DNA of 64,000 nt from Aureimonas ureilytica DSM 18598 = NBRC 106430 (GCF_000382705.1 NZ_ARQE01000011.1:1-64000), one strand, 5' to 3'; counted from the stretch's first letter, positions 37,119-47,137 are shown. The notes: generated from the sequence alone by a model not told the origin. Made by a program: numbers and translations.

Positions 37119-37955
37119 TCAGACGTCGCGGTCGACCGGCTCGATCTTGGGCGCACGGAAGGCGGTGTTGGCCTTCTTGAGTTCGGCCAGAAGCTGGCGA
37201 TGGATCAGCTCGTTGCCGCAGGCGACGTCGCCCTGCAAGAGGTCGAACTTGTTGCCCTCGGTGTCGGTCACGAAGCCGCCGGCCTCGCGCACGAGAAGCG
37301 ATCCGGCCGCGATGTCCCAGGGCTTCAGCGCGTGTTCCCAGAAACCGTCGAAGCGCCCGGCCGCGACATAGGCGAGGTCCAGCGAAGCCGCGCCCATGCG
37401 GCGGATGCCGGCCGTCTCGGACATGAGCTTGCGCGCCTCGAACAGGAAGCGGGCATGGTCGCCATGGCCGAGGAAGGGCATGCCCGTCGCGATCACCGTC
37501 TCATGCAGCTTGGAGCGCGCGGCGACGCGGATGCGGCGGTCGTTGAGGAAGGCGCCCCCGCCCTTCTCGGCGCTGTAGAGTTCGTCCAGGGCCGGGTTGA
37601 AGACGATCGCCGCCACGATCTGCCCGTCGCGCTCCAGCGCGATGGAGATGGCGAACATCGGGATGCCGTGAAGAAAGTTGGTGGTGCCGTCTAGCGGATC
37701 GACGATCCAGCGATGCTGGGGGTCGCGCCCTTCCACCGTGCCGCGCTCCTCCATGAGGAAGCCCCATTCGGGCCGCGCGCGCGACAGTTCCTGATACACG
37801 ATCTCCTCGGCCTTGCGGTCGGCGTTGGACACGAAGTCGGCCGGCCCCTTCATGGACACCTGAAGGTTCTGGACCTCGCCGAAATCGCGGGTCAGGGAAC
37901 GGCCGGCCTTCATGGCGGCCTGCGTCATGACGTTCATCAAAGCCGAACGGGCCAT
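37119..37955 (-). CDS. suhB: Inositol monophosphatase family protein
   Basis: A 278-residue magnesium-dependent phosphatase. Metal-binding motifs are all present: the Glu of MEERG (EWGFLMEERGTVEG), WIVDPLDGTTNFLHGIP with the catalytic DPxDGT, and WEHALKPWDIAAGSLLVREAGG with the third site WD. It hydrolyses inositol-1-phosphate or related sugar phosphates; in Escherichia coli SuhB also aids rRNA transcription. ATG 37955 is chosen because the upstream frame looks non-coding. Its stop is about 150 bases from the MotA-like start. Confidence 0.93.
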   Translation of the reverse strand: MARSALMNVMTQAAMKAGRSLTRDFGEVQNLQVSMKGPADFVSNADRKAEEIVYQELSRARPEWGFLMEERGTVEGRDPQHRWIVDPLDGTTNFLHGIPMFAISIALERDGQIVAAIVFNPALDELYSAEKGGGAFLNDRRIRVAARSKLHETVIATGMPFLGHGDHARFLFEARKLMSETAGIRRMGAASLDLAYVAAGRFDGFWEHALKPWDIAAGSLLVREAGGFVTDTEGNKFDLLQGDVACGNELIHRQLLAELKKANTAFRAPKIEPVDRDV

Positions 37956-38075
37956 GGCTGGGCAACTTTCTTCTGATCGTGAAAAAGAACACGCGGGGGA
38001 CCATCTGGCGCACCCCACGGAAAAGCGAAGAACCGGCCGGGACCTTGAGGGCGCCGGCCGGGCAGCGTCGTCTGT

Positions 38076-38639
38076 TCAGTCCGCGCGGCGGACGTAGGTG
38101 ATCTCGTTCGTGTCCACCACGATGCGCTCGCCGGCGCCGACGAAGGGGGGCACCATCACGCGAAGGCCGTTCTCTGTGATGGCGGGCTTGTAGGAGGACG
38201 CGGCGGTCTGCCCCTTCACCACCGGATCGGCCTCGGCGACGGTGAGCGTCACCTGATCGGGAAGCGAGATGCCGATCGGCCGGCCGTCGAAGCTCTGCAC
38301 CGTCACCTTCATGCCGTCCTGCAGGAAGGCGGCGCGCTCGCCGACGAAATCGGTCTGGAGTTCGAGCTGCTCGAAACTCTCATTGTCCATGAAGACGAGC
38401 TGGTCGCCCTCGGCATAGAGGAACTGGTAGTCCTTGAGATCGAGATGGACGCGCTCGACGGATTCGGAGGCGCGGAACCGCTCGTTCAGCTTGGTGCCGT
38501 CCACGAGGTTCTTCAGCTCGACCTGATTGAACGCCCCGCCCTTGCCCGGCTTCACATGCGCCGTCTTCACGGCAGCCCAAAGCCCGCCATCGTGCTCGAT
38601 GACGTAGCCGGGACGGATTTCGCTGCCGTTGATCTTCAT
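38076..38639 (-). CDS. efp: Translation elongation factor P, paralogue 1
   Basis: A 187-residue EF-P with three beta domains. The loop that enters the peptidyl transferase centre is VKPGKGGAF with Lys33 at its tip, the position modified by EpmA-type enzymes in other bacteria. The end of domain III reads [16 protein letters not shown] relieves ribosome stalling at consecutive prolines. A second, clearly different EF-P is encoded at 62.5 to 63.1 kb next to epmA. This gene lies 120 bases from suhB with no strong terminator between. Confidence 0.95.
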   Translation of the reverse strand: MKINGSEIRPGYVIEHDGGLWAAVKTAHVKPGKGGAFNQVELKNLVDGTKLNERFRASESVERVHLDLKDYQFLYAEGDQLVFMDNESFEQLELQTDFVGERAAFLQDGMKVTVQSFDGRPIGISLPDQVTLTVAEADPVVKGQTAASSYKPAITENGLRVMVPPFVGAGERIVVDTNEITYVRRAD

Positions 38640-38737
38640 GAAACGGGACGGCTTTCGGATTTTTCAAGGGAAACGCAAGGCGGCTTGGAACCACAAAAGC
38701 CCCGGCTGTTCAAGCCCGCGCCGCATTTGCAGGGGTT

Positions 38738-39961
38738 CTATCCGGCGCGAAAACGGTTGGCGGCCTCGAGCGCGGCCTTCTGATCGGTCTCCGGCAGGCC
38801 CCGAAACCAGCCGTCGAGCCCCGCGTCGCTGTTCGACGCGCGGCGGGCGAGAACCGTCCATTTGGCCGCCTCGGCCCGGTCTCGCGTCGTGCCGACGCCG
38901 TCCTTGTAGAGATGGGCGACGCGGTTGACGGCGATCGGATTGCCGCGCTCGGCCGCGCCCTTCAGCCAGCGGAAACCCTCGGTCGCGTCCGGCGCGCCGC
39001 CGCGCCCGTTGATCAGCCAGATGCCGAGTTCGATCTGCGCGAGATCATGGCCCGAGCGCGCCGCTTCGCTGAGCCAGGTGCGGGCCGTCGCGTCGTCCTT
39101 CTCCACGCCCTTGCCATAGGCATAGAGCTGCGACAGCGCATATTCGGCGTCCGGCACGTTCTTGTCGGCGGCCATGCGGAAATAGCTGATCGCCTCGGCA
39201 AAGCCGCCGGTGGGCGCGGACTGGATCAGCATCTGACCATAGTTGAAGGCCGCCAGCGGATTGCCGGCATCGGCCGCCGCCTTCATCAGATCGCGCGCCG
39301 TGGCGTCGTCGCGCTCCACGGTCTTGCCTTCCAGAAGCAGCAGCGCGTAGCGGAACTGCGCCTCTGCGACGCCCGCCTTGGCGGCGATGCCGTACCAGCG
39401 GGCCGATTCCTTTTCGTCGCGCGCGACGCCGAGACCGCGCGCGTAGATTTCGCCGAGCAGCGTCTGCGCTGCCGGGTCGCCGAGATTGGCGAGCGGTTCG
39501 GCCAGCCGCATGGCCGAGAGATAATAGCCGCGCTGGAAGGCCCCGTAGGCTTCGGCCGAGGGCGAGGACGGCGCACCGTCGTCGCTCGGCGTGGCCGGCG
39601 CGCTGTCGAGCGAGGCGCCGCCGAGCGCCGCGCCCGGCTGCGGCGCGGGGCCGACCGGCGTCGGCAGGAAGACCGGCGCGGCCAGCGCGGCCGGCTGGTC
39701 GCTCGATGCCGTGGAGGGCGGCGCGGTGGAGGGCGGCGCGGCGGATTGCGGCGCGTCGGAGGAGGGAACGCCCGGCAGGGGCGCGATCATCGGCGGCTCG
39801 AAGGGCGAGCTCGACATCATGGACTGCGGCAGAAGCGTGCTCGGCGGCACGAAGGCCGCGCCGGCGGGCGATGCGCCCGGCGCGTCCGCCCCTTGCGCGA
39901 GCGCAGGCCCGGCCGAGACGACGGCGAGGCAGAACCCGAGAACCGGCCGCAGCGCGCCCAT
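38738..39961 (-). CDS. Sel1-repeat (TPR-like) secreted protein
   Basis: A 407-residue protein with a signal peptide (MGALRPVLGFCLAVVSAGPALA), a Pro/Ala/Ser-rich linker of about 120 residues and six to seven Sel1 repeats from residue 140 onward, seen as A...LG..Y..G.GV..D...A..W...AA..G...A. Such repeats form a solenoid for protein contacts, in the periplasm here. Its start is two bases after the ThiE-like gene stop, so the pair forms an operon, though functional links are not evident. Confidence 0.85.
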   Translation of the reverse strand: MGALRPVLGFCLAVVSAGPALAQGADAPGASPAGAAFVPPSTLLPQSMMSSSPFEPPMIAPLPGVPSSDAPQSAAPPSTAPPSTASSDQPAALAAPVFLPTPVGPAPQPGAALGGASLDSAPATPSDDGAPSSPSAEAYGAFQRGYYLSAMRLAEPLANLGDPAAQTLLGEIYARGLGVARDEKESARWYGIAAKAGVAEAQFRYALLLLEGKTVERDDATARDLMKAAADAGNPLAAFNYGQMLIQSAPTGGFAEAISYFRMAADKNVPDAEYALSQLYAYGKGVEKDDATARTWLSEAARSGHDLAQIELGIWLINGRGGAPDATEGFRWLKGAAERGNPIAVNRVAHLYKDGVGTTRDRAEAAKWTVLARRASNSDAGLDGWFRGLPETDQKAALEAANRFRAG

Positions 39962-39963
39962 GG

Positions 39964-40623
39964 TCAGGCCGCCTCCGCCGCCACGGCCTCGTCGAACAGG
40001 CGGTTCGCTTCGGCGACGCGCTCGGCGACGCCCTCGGCCTGTCCGAAGATCGCGCGCGACAGGAGAATGAACTCGGCGCCCGTGGCGATCGCCTGGGGCA
40101 GCGTCGCGAGATCGCCGCCGCCCTGCACGATGCAGGGGATTTCGACGATCGAGGCCCACCATTCGGCCAGATCCAGATTGCGCCGATGCGGCTCGGCCTC
40201 GCCATCGGCGCCGAGCTTGCCGAAGAGGACATAGTCGGGCATCCGCTCGCCCGCTTCCAGCGCGTCATGGCGCGTGTTGAAGCCGGACGTGCCGACGATG
40301 AGGCGCGGCGAGAAGCGCGCCATGGCCTCGCCCAGCGCCTCGATCGTGCCCTCCGGGGCGTGGAACCCGTCGGCCTTCACTCTCCCTGCGCAGCGCGTGT
40401 CTTCCACCACGATCGCAGCGGCGCCCGCGTCCTGCACCATCGGCACGACGGCCTCGCAGAAATCCTGGAAGGCGGCGGCCGAATGGCCGGCGGGGTCGAT
40501 CAGGACGGAGGCGACATCGCCCGCCTCGAGCGCGACGCGCAGGCGCTCCACACCCTCGGGCCCCTCGGGAAGAAGGGTCGTGGCGAGAACAAGGCGGGGG
40601 CGGATCGGCGCGTCGTCGGTCAT
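39964..40623 (-). CDS. ThiE-like thiamine phosphate synthase family protein
   Basis: A 219-residue TIM-barrel protein of the ThiE/TenI superfamily. Seen are RLRVALEAGDVASVLID, the stretch AAAIVVEDTRCAGRVKADGFHAPEG, where canonical ThiE has ND...A...GADGVHLGQ, and IPCIVQGGGDLATLP. The changed active-site residues (VEDTRCAG) mean that activity as thiamine phosphate synthase is not assured. This divergent type is common in Rhizobiales. The likely start is ATG 40623; an unusual hairpin lies in the leader. Confidence 0.72.
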   Translation of the reverse strand: MTDDAPIRPRLVLATTLLPEGPEGVERLRVALEAGDVASVLIDPAGHSAAAFQDFCEAVVPMVQDAGAAAIVVEDTRCAGRVKADGFHAPEGTIEALGEAMARFSPRLIVGTSGFNTRHDALEAGERMPDYVLFGKLGADGEAEPHRRNLDLAEWWASIVEIPCIVQGGGDLATLPQAIATGAEFILLSRAIFGQAEGVAERVAEANRLFDEAVAAEAA

Positions 40624-40639
40624 CTCGAAACTCTTGAAC

Positions 40640-40664
40640 GGCCGGGCATGAGGCCCGGTTTTTT
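40640..40664 (+). terminator. Hairpin with T run, pointing away from the ThiE-like gene
   Basis: GCCGGGC and GCCCGG arms with loop ATGAG, followed by TTTTTT on the plus strand. It lies 17 bases before the ThiE-like start on the opposite strand, where no plus-strand gene runs into it. Confidence 0.5.
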
Positions 40665-40835
40665 CTCCTGTAGATACGCATTGCGGCAACACTACAAGAG
40701 TTTTGCCCGAACGGCGGACCCTCGCAGGACCTTCGTCGGGGCGGGCGAAACCCGAGCGAAACGAAGGCGCGGACGCGCGAAGGGCGCGGCCATGACCGGC
40801 CGCGCCCTCCTTTTACGCAAACATGGGAATGGTCG

Positions 40836-41009
40836 TCAGTGAGCGGAGCCGCGCAAGCGCTCCATCTCGTCCTTTAAGAGCAGCTTTCGCCGCTTCAGGT
40901 CCTGCAACTCGGCGTCGCTGATGGCGGGTTTCGCCTTCGCGGCGACCAGTTCCTGCTCCAGCGCCGAGTGGCGCTGCTGCAAAGTCGCAAGATGGGCATC
41001 CAAGGACAT
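40836..41009 (-). CDS. YdcH family protein (DUF465), first copy
   Basis: A 57-residue helical protein of the DUF465/YdcH family: MSLDAHLATLQQRHSALEQEL followed by ISDAELQDLKRRKLLLKDEMERL. Function is unknown; it is predicted to be a helical hairpin. A second, related small gene lies 240 bases away on the opposite strand, so the two share a divergent promoter region. A long hairpin (arms GGGCGCGGCC and GGCCGCGCCC at 40781 to 40806) follows its stop. Confidence 0.85.
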   Translation of the reverse strand: MSLDAHLATLQQRHSALEQELVAAKAKPAISDAELQDLKRRKLLLKDEMERLRGSAH

Positions 41010-41249
41010 TCTTGAGCTCCTTCTGACTTCTTTCCTCCCACCGGCTCCCGGACGGGACACCGTCGTGGACGCTAGGAAAGTGTCACATAAGGTTTGCACT
41101 GTCGAATGAGGATCAAGTGCCGGGTTTCGATTTTCGAGCGAGACTGGTACGAGATTTCGTGAACACCAGGCGCCCGCGCGGTCGGGCGTCGCCCGCGCGA
41201 CCCGGCGATCCGGGCCGGCGGGCCGTGTCAAGCGTTCGAGGGGACCCGA

Positions 41250-41449
41250 GTGGCGGATCAGGAACAGGCCGAGCTCAGACTGCAGTTGGCGCGGCTGCGG
41301 CAGGAGCACATGGATTTCGACTTGGCGATCAACGCGATGGAATCGACCGGCTGCGATCGGCTCGCGGTGCAGCGGATGAAGAAGAAGAAGCTCGTCATCA
41401 AGGATCGGCTTCAGGACATCGAGGATCAGGTCATCCCGGATCTGACGGC

Positions 41450-41453
<4 letters not shown>
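41250..41453 (+). CDS. YdcH family protein (DUF465), second copy
   Basis: A 67-residue protein starting at GTG 41250, with [22 protein letters not shown] and [21 protein letters not shown], the two helices of the DUF465 hairpin. Its stop overlaps the purE start (ATGA), so it is the first gene of a purE-purK operon. Function unknown. Confidence 0.85.
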
Positions 41454-41955
<502 letters not shown>

Positions 41956-41959
<4 letters not shown>

Positions 41960-43044
41960 CCGACCGCTTTCCTCTAGCTCCCGGCGCCGCGATCGGCATG
42001 ATCGGCGGCGGCCAGCTCGGCCGCATGATGATCTCGGCCGCCGCGCGTCTGGGCTTTCGCACGATCGTTCTCGACCCGGATGCCGCCTGCCCCGCCGCCC
42101 AGCTCGCCAACGAGACGATCACCGCCGCCTATGACGATCGGGACGCCCTGGCGCGTCTGGCCGGCCGCGTGGCGGTCGTCACCTACGAGTTCGAGAACGT
42201 GCCGGTCGCCCCGGTCAGCGCGCTCGCCCGCATCGTGCCGATCTTCCCGCCGCCCGAGGCGCTGGAAGTCGCGCAGGACCGCGTGGTGGAAAAGGCCTTC
42301 CTGAACGGCATCGGCATCCGCACCGCGCCCTGGCGCGCGGTGGACGATCCGCAGGAGCTCGAACACGCCTTTCTCGATCTCGGCGGCGACTGCATCCTGA
42401 AGACCCGCCGCCTTGGCTACGACGGCAAGGGGCAGGCCGTCCTGCGCGAGAATGGCAATCATGGCGAGGCCTTCGGAACGCTCGGCGGGGTGCCGGCGAT
42501 TCTGGAAAAGAAGATCGGCTTCGAGCGGGAAATCTCGGTGATCGCCGCGCGCGGACAGGACGGCAGCTTCGCGGCCTACGATCCGGCCGAGAACGTCCAC
42601 GGGCTCGGCATCCTGAAAAGCTCCACGATCCCCGCCTCGGTCTCGCCCGAACAGATGGAGGAAGCGCGCGGCATCGCCAAGCGCATTCTCGACAAGCTGA
42701 ACTATGTCGGCGTGATCGGCGTCGAGTTCTTCGTGGGGCGCGACGGCGCGCTTCTCGTCAACGAGATCGCCCCGCGCGTCCACAATTCCGGCCATTGGAC
42801 CGAAGCGGCCTGCACGATCTCTCAGTTCGAGCAGCACATTCGCGCCGTGGCCGGCCTGCCGCTCGGCAGCCCGGCGCGCCACAGCGACGGCGTGATGGAG
42901 AATCTCATCGGCTCGGATGTCGAGCGCGTGCCCGCGCTTCTCGCCGAGGCTGACGTGATGCTGACGCTCTACGGCAAGACGGACGCGCGTCCGGGCCGCA
43001 AAATGGGGCATTTCACGCGCGTTTCACCGCGTTCGGAGCGCTGA
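41956..43044 (+). CDS. purK: N5-carboxyaminoimidazole ribonucleotide synthase (PurK)
   Basis: A 362-residue ATP-grasp enzyme that carboxylates AIR with ATP and bicarbonate. It opens with [13 protein letters not shown] and shows [29 protein letters not shown] and [14 protein letters not shown]. The start is TTG 41956 overlapping the purE stop (TTGA). A strong terminator follows about 70 bases after its stop. Confidence 0.96.
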
Positions 43045-43112
43045 GAGCCCGCTTCGGTTGATGTCGCATGGTTGACAGAAACCGCGCCGACAGCTATCGA
43101 ACCAACCAGGCA

Positions 43113-43136
43113 AGCGCGCCCTCCGGGCGCGTTTTT
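43113..43136 (+). terminator. Terminator of the purE-purK operon
   Basis: CGCGCCC-TCC-GGGCGCG hairpin followed by TTTTT, about 70 bases behind purK and 60 before the L36 gene. Confidence 0.85.
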
Positions 43137-43194
43137 CATTGTGCGGCAGAGCGGATTGATCCGATCGTCGCCATCCTCACCGACGGTCAAACCC

Positions 43195-43320
43195 ATGAAG
43201 ATCAAGAACTCGCTGAAGTCGCTCAAGGGCCGCCATCGCGCCAACCGCCTGGTTCGTCGCAAGGGCCGCATCTACATCATCAACAAGCTGGCTCCGCGCT
43301 ACAAGGCGCGTCAGGGCTGA
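43195..43320 (+). CDS. rpmJ: 50S ribosomal protein L36 (bL36), zinc-free type
   Basis: A 41-residue protein, [19 protein letters not shown] followed by [21 protein letters not shown]. It is the bL36 of the type without the CxxC...CxxxxH zinc site. It binds 23S rRNA in the large subunit. The start ATG 43195 gives the standard length and it has its own terminator. Confidence 0.95.
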   Translation: MKIKNSLKSLKGRHRANRLVRRKGRIYIINKLAPRYKARQG

Positions 43321-43329
43321 CGAGACAAG

Positions 43330-43353
43330 GGCCGGCGCAATGCCGGCCTTTTC
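43330..43353 (+). terminator. Terminator of rpmJ
   Basis: GGCCGGC and GCCGGCC arms around GCAAT, followed by TTTTCTTTT, ten bases after the rpmJ stop. Confidence 0.88.
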
Positions 43354-43533
43354 TTTTGGGCGGTGCTTGGGTCCTTTCGGGTCGTGCCTGGTTCTTTTGG
43401 GCGATGCCTGGCTGCGAGACGCGCCGCTTCGCCCGCATGATGACGGTCTCACCGGGCGACACCTCTCCCCTCCGCCAGCGTCTTTCTTCCCCCGGATGAT
43501 TGACGGCGCGCGGAGAGGGTCTACTCTCCTTCC

Positions 43534-44142
43534 ATGCGCATCCTGACCCGCCTCGCTTTCGTGGCCGCTCTCCTGCCCGCCTCGGCGCTTGCCGAAGAGC
43601 CGGCAGCCGCGCCCTCTCCTTCTCCCGCGCCGGCCGCCGCCGCGCCCCTGCCCGGCGACCATGTCGGCCGGCTGGACGCGCTCTTCGCGCGGCTGAAAAA
43701 GGAAGCCGATCCGGCGCTCGCCTTGGTGATCGCAAACCAGATCCAGGCGGAATGGCTGCAGAGCGGCAGCGCGACGACCGATCTCCTGATGCAGCGCGCC
43801 GCGCAGGCCGTGGCCAACAAGAGCACCGCCGCCGCGCTCGATCTCCTGGATCAGGCGATCGTTTTGCAGCCGGACTTTCCCGAGGCCTGGAATCGGCGCG
43901 CCACCGTGCATTACGCCGAGGATCGCTACGGCCTCGCGATCGCCGACGTGGAGGAAACGCTGCGGCGCGAGCCCCGGCAGTTCGCCTCGCTCATGGGTCT
44001 CGCCGCCATGCAGGAGGAGTTCGGTCGGGACCGCCAGGCGCTCGCGACCTATCGCCGGGTTCTCGACATCTACCCCGCCCTCAAGGACGCGCAGGACGCC
44101 GTCCTGAAGCTCTCGGACGCCCTCGCCGGCGATCCCGCCTGA
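43534..44142 (+). CDS. Periplasmic tetratricopeptide repeat protein
   Basis: A 202-residue protein with a signal peptide (MRILTRLAFVAALLPASALAEEP), a short Pro/Ala-rich stretch and about three TPR units from residue 50, including LLDQAIVLQPDFPEAWNRRATVHY and ALATYRRVLDIYPALKDAQDA. TPR proteins mediate contacts; partner unknown. It is alone, convergent with pyk, with a shared terminator after it. Confidence 0.82.
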   Translation: MRILTRLAFVAALLPASALAEEPAAAPSPSPAPAAAAPLPGDHVGRLDALFARLKKEADPALALVIANQIQAEWLQSGSATTDLLMQRAAQAVANKSTAAALDLLDQAIVLQPDFPEAWNRRATVHYAEDRYGLAIADVEETLRREPRQFASLMGLAAMQEEFGRDRQALATYRRVLDIYPALKDAQDAVLKLSDALAGDPA

Positions 44143-44241
44143 ACCCACGCTCTTCGACGCCGAGGCGCCTTTCTGACGATAGGGAGCGGGCCGCGCAGGG
44201 CGCGCCCCCTCCGCCTTTCGGCGTGACGGACAGCGGATACG

Positions 44242-44272
44242 AAAAAGGCCGCGGATAGCCGCGGCCTTTTCC
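44242..44272. terminator. Bidirectional terminator between the TPR gene and pyk
   Basis: AAAAAGGCCGCGG-ATAG-CCGCGGCCTTTT hairpin with A and T runs at both sides. Confidence 0.88.
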
Positions 44273-44295
44273 ATTTCTCGTTGACCCTACGATCC

Positions 44296-45732
44296 TCAGG
44301 CGGCGTGAACGCCGTCCGAGCCGATCGTCGCGATGCGGATCATGTTGGTGGCGCCGGGCGTGCCGAGCGGGACGCCGGCGGTGACGATGATGCGCTCGCC
44401 GGGCTGGGCGAAGCCGTGCTCCACCGCAAGGCGGCAGGCCTTGTCCACCATGTCTTCCATGTCCTTGGCGTCTTCCGAGATGACGCAGTGCAGACCCCAG
44501 CCGAGGCTGAGGCGGCGCACCGTGCTTTCGATCGGCGACAGGGGCAGGATCGGGATCTGCGGCCGCTCGCGCGCCATGCGCAGGCCGGACGCTCCGGAGC
44601 CCGTATAGGTCACGATCGCCGCCACCTTCAGCGTCTCGGCGATCTGACGCGCGGCGAGCGACACGGCGTCGGCGCCCGTCGCCTCGGCCGAGGGGCGCTG
44701 GGCGAAGATGATGCCGGGATAAAGCGAGTCCTTCTCCACCTCGATCGCGATGCGATCCATCGTGGCGACGGCCTCGACCGGATACTGGCCGGCGGCCGAT
44801 TCGGCCGAAAGCATGACGGCGTCCGCGCCCTCGAACACGGCGATCGAGACGTCGGACACTTCGGCGCGGGTCGGCACCGGCGCGGTGATCATGGATTCCA
44901 GCATCTGGGTCGCGACGACGACCGGCTTGCCGGCGCGGCGGGCGGCGCGGGTAATGCGCTTCTGGATGCCCGGAACCTGCTCCAGCGGCATCTCGACGCC
45001 GAGATCGCCGCGCGCCACCATGATGGCGTCGGACATCTCGATGATCTCGTCCAGCCGCTCGACGGCCTGCGGCTTCTCGATCTTCGACAGAAGGCCGGCG
45101 CGCCCGCGCGCCAGCTTGCGCGCCTCGGCCAGATCCTCGGGACGTTGGATGAAGGACAGGGCGAGCCAGTCGACATTCTCGGCGAGCACGGCCTCGAGGT
45201 CGCGGCGGTCCTTCTCGGTCAGCGCGCCGGACGTCAGGAGCGTGTCGGGCAGGCTGACGCCCTTCTTGTCGGAAATGCGCGTGCCGGCGACGACGAGGCA
45301 GCGGATCGAGCGCCCGTCGCATTCCAGCGCCACGAGATGGAGGCGACCGTCGTCGATCAGCAGGCGATGACCGGGGCGCACCGCTTCCAGGATCTCGGGA
45401 TGGGGAAGATGGACGCGGGTCGCGTCGCCCGGCTCGGGATTGTCGTCCAGCGTGATCTTGTCGCCGGGCTGGAGGTCGACCTTGCCCTCCTTGAACTTGC
45501 CGACGCGCAGCTTCGGCCCCTGAAGATCGGCCAGGATGCCGATCGGGCGCCCCACGGCCGCCTCGACATTGCGAATGCGCCGCACGAGCTCGCGCATCGC
45601 GTCATGCTCGGTGTGGCTCATGTTGATGCGGAACACGTCGGCGCCCGCGTCGAAAAGCTTGCGGATCATCGCCTCTTCGGAAGAGGCCGGTCCGAGCGTC
45701 GCGAGAATCTTGACCCGTCGGTTGCGTTTCAT
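44296..45732 (-). CDS. pyk: Pyruvate kinase
   Basis: A 478-residue pyruvate kinase converting phosphoenolpyruvate and ADP to pyruvate and ATP in the cytoplasm. The start NRRVKILATLGPAS, the phosphate site FRINMSHTEHD, the catalytic lysine region LSKIEKPQAVERL, MVARGDLGVEMPLEQVP and KPVVVATQMLESM are present. Its ATG overlaps the DUF1036 gene stop (ATGA), so the two are one operon. Confidence 0.97.
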   Translation of the reverse strand: MKRNRRVKILATLGPASSEEAMIRKLFDAGADVFRINMSHTEHDAMRELVRRIRNVEAAVGRPIGILADLQGPKLRVGKFKEGKVDLQPGDKITLDDNPEPGDATRVHLPHPEILEAVRPGHRLLIDDGRLHLVALECDGRSIRCLVVAGTRISDKKGVSLPDTLLTSGALTEKDRRDLEAVLAENVDWLALSFIQRPEDLAEARKLARGRAGLLSKIEKPQAVERLDEIIEMSDAIMVARGDLGVEMPLEQVPGIQKRITRAARRAGKPVVVATQMLESMITAPVPTRAEVSDVSIAVFEGADAVMLSAESAAGQYPVEAVATMDRIAIEVEKDSLYPGIIFAQRPSAEATGADAVSLAARQIAETLKVAAIVTYTGSGASGLRMARERPQIPILPLSPIESTVRRLSLGWGLHCVISEDAKDMEDMVDKACRLAVEHGFAQPGERIIVTAGVPLGTPGATNMIRIATIGSDGVHAA

Positions 45733-46199
45733 GGCTTAGGCGTCTCCACGCGAGGCGATTCGGTGAGCTGAACCATCCAGCTTCCTTGTCCGCCGGTGTC
45801 ATACTCCCGGAACCCCATCTTCTGGAACCCGCGAGCGAAGCAATCCTTGACCCCGACGATGCGGAACTCGTTCTCCGCGATGCACATGTCGACGGGGCCG
45901 GCCCAACGGCCGAGGCCTTCGGCATCCTCGGCATAGAGATAGTAGTAGCGCGAGTGCAGCTCGCCCTCGACGACCGAGCGGCAGGTCGTGGCGGGAATGC
46001 GCCACCATCCCTCGCTGACCCAGCCTTCCGCCGTGCGCTGGCCGACGGCGACGCCGACCAGCGTCTGCGTGCCGTTGCAGACGCGAAAATCCGCGCGGGC
46101 GGGACGCGACAGCGCCGGGGCGCCAAGAAGCGAGGCGCCGAAGGCAAGACACAGGGCGGCAACTGGAGCACGCAGCCCCCTGAGCGAACGGAACGGCAT
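45729..46199 (-). CDS. Exported DUF1036 domain protein
   Basis: A 156-residue protein with a signal peptide (LRAPVAALCLAFGASLLGAPALSRPARA) and a DUF1036 domain: FRVCNGTQTLVGVAVG, GWWRIPATTCRSVVEG, LYAEDAEG and CFARGFQKMGFREYD. Three conserved cysteines suggest disulfide bonding after export. Function is unknown; it is co-transcribed with pyk. ATG 46199 is the start that gives the signal peptide. Confidence 0.85.
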   Translation of the reverse strand: MPFRSLRGLRAPVAALCLAFGASLLGAPALSRPARADFRVCNGTQTLVGVAVGQRTAEGWVSEGWWRIPATTCRSVVEGELHSRYYYLYAEDAEGLGRWAGPVDMCIAENEFRIVGVKDCFARGFQKMGFREYDTGGQGSWMVQLTESPRVETPKP

Positions 46200-46405
46200 G
46201 GGCGATCCTTGCGCGAGGTAAGGGTTCGAACGGTCCGCACTGGAATAAGCGATCGAACCCGCAACGCAAGAGCCGCGTCGGCCAAGGCCGATCACGTTCG
46301 TCACCCGCCCTGCGTCGGCCTTGCGGCGGGCGGGCGCCGGGGCGATATCCGGACCGACGCAACCGGCACGGCGATCTGCCTTGCCACCGACCGGGAATCC
46401 AGCCC

Positions 46406-46711
46406 ATGAGCCTGACGCGCGAACAGGAAATCGAGATCGAGGCCGCCGTCTTCCGTCGCCTGCGCGACCATCTGCGCGAGCGGGGCGACGTTCAGAACAT
46501 CGACCTGATGAACCTCGCGGGCTTTTGCCGCAACTGCCTCGCCAACTGGTATCGAGACGCGGCCGAAGCCGGGGGAACCGCGATGACCAAGGAGGATGCG
46601 CGCGAGATCGTCTACGGCATGCCCTATGACGAATGGCGGGCGCAGAACCAGCGCGAGGCCTCGGGCGAGCAGCTGGCCACCTTCGAGCGGAACCGCCCGG
46701 GCGAACATTGA
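46406..46711 (+). CDS. DUF1244 family protein
   Basis: A 101-residue protein of the DUF1244 family, small and soluble. It contains VFRRLRDHLRERGDVQNIDLM and the signature FCRNCLANWY with a CxxC pair, then EDAREIVYGMPYDEW. The CxxC could bind a metal. Function unknown. It lies on the plus strand, 207 bases from the divergent DUF1036 gene and 168 bases before gapR. Confidence 0.88.
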   Translation: MSLTREQEIEIEAAVFRRLRDHLRERGDVQNIDLMNLAGFCRNCLANWYRDAAEAGGTAMTKEDAREIVYGMPYDEWRAQNQREASGEQLATFERNRPGEH

Positions 46712-46796
46712 TCAGGCGATCCCTCGCCGCCCTCCCCTTTCCGGCGCGGGTGGCGAGGGATCGACCGGGCGGGCGCGAAGCCTTGGCAATCGTCCG

Positions 46797-46804
46797 TTAA
46801 CCAT
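46797..46804 (+). promoter_or_regulatory. CtrA-type half-site TTAACCAT ahead of gapR
   Basis: TTAACCAT stands 76 bases before the gapR start. This is the half-site known for the cell-cycle regulator CtrA in Caulobacter and related bacteria. Eight bases alone are weak evidence, but the gene behind it is a nucleoid protein tied to replication. Confidence 0.4.
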
Positions 46805-46879
46805 TCCACGTCATCGAAGAGAGCAGGAAAACGCGGCCGGCTCGTCCGGCGCCTTTGTCGTTCTTGAGAAGAGGCTCCC

Positions 46880-47137
46880 ATGTCGAACGCCACCGATGAT
46901 GTCGCCCAGGACCAGCTCCGATCCTTCGTGGAGCGGATCGAACGCCTGGAAGAAGAGAAGAAGACGATCAGCGACGACATCAAGGATGTCTATGCCGAGG
47001 CCAAGGGCAACGGCTTCGACACCAAGGTGCTGCGCAAGGTGATCTCGCTGCGCAAGCAGGACGCACAGGAGCGGCAGGAGCAGGAGGCGATCCTCGACCT
47101 CTACCTCCAGGCCCTCGGCATGGCCGCCAGCGCCTGA
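46880..47137 (+). CDS. gapR: GapR-like nucleoid-associated protein (DUF2312)
   Basis: An 85-residue DUF2312 protein. The helical core [19 protein letters not shown] continues to [19 protein letters not shown] and [14 protein letters not shown], close in pattern to Caulobacter GapR, which clamps overtwisted DNA ahead of replication forks and highly transcribed genes. Length matches the family. It is monocistronic with a CtrA-type half-site upstream. Confidence 0.92.
   Translation: MSNATDDVAQDQLRSFVERIERLEEEKKTISDDIKDVYAEAKGNGFDTKVLRKVISLRKQDAQERQEQEAILDLYLQALGMAASA

Noticed and set aside
38030-38066. Terminator between efp and suhB
   Set aside because: CCGGCC and GGCCGG can pair, but the stem is interrupted and no T run follows on the minus strand.
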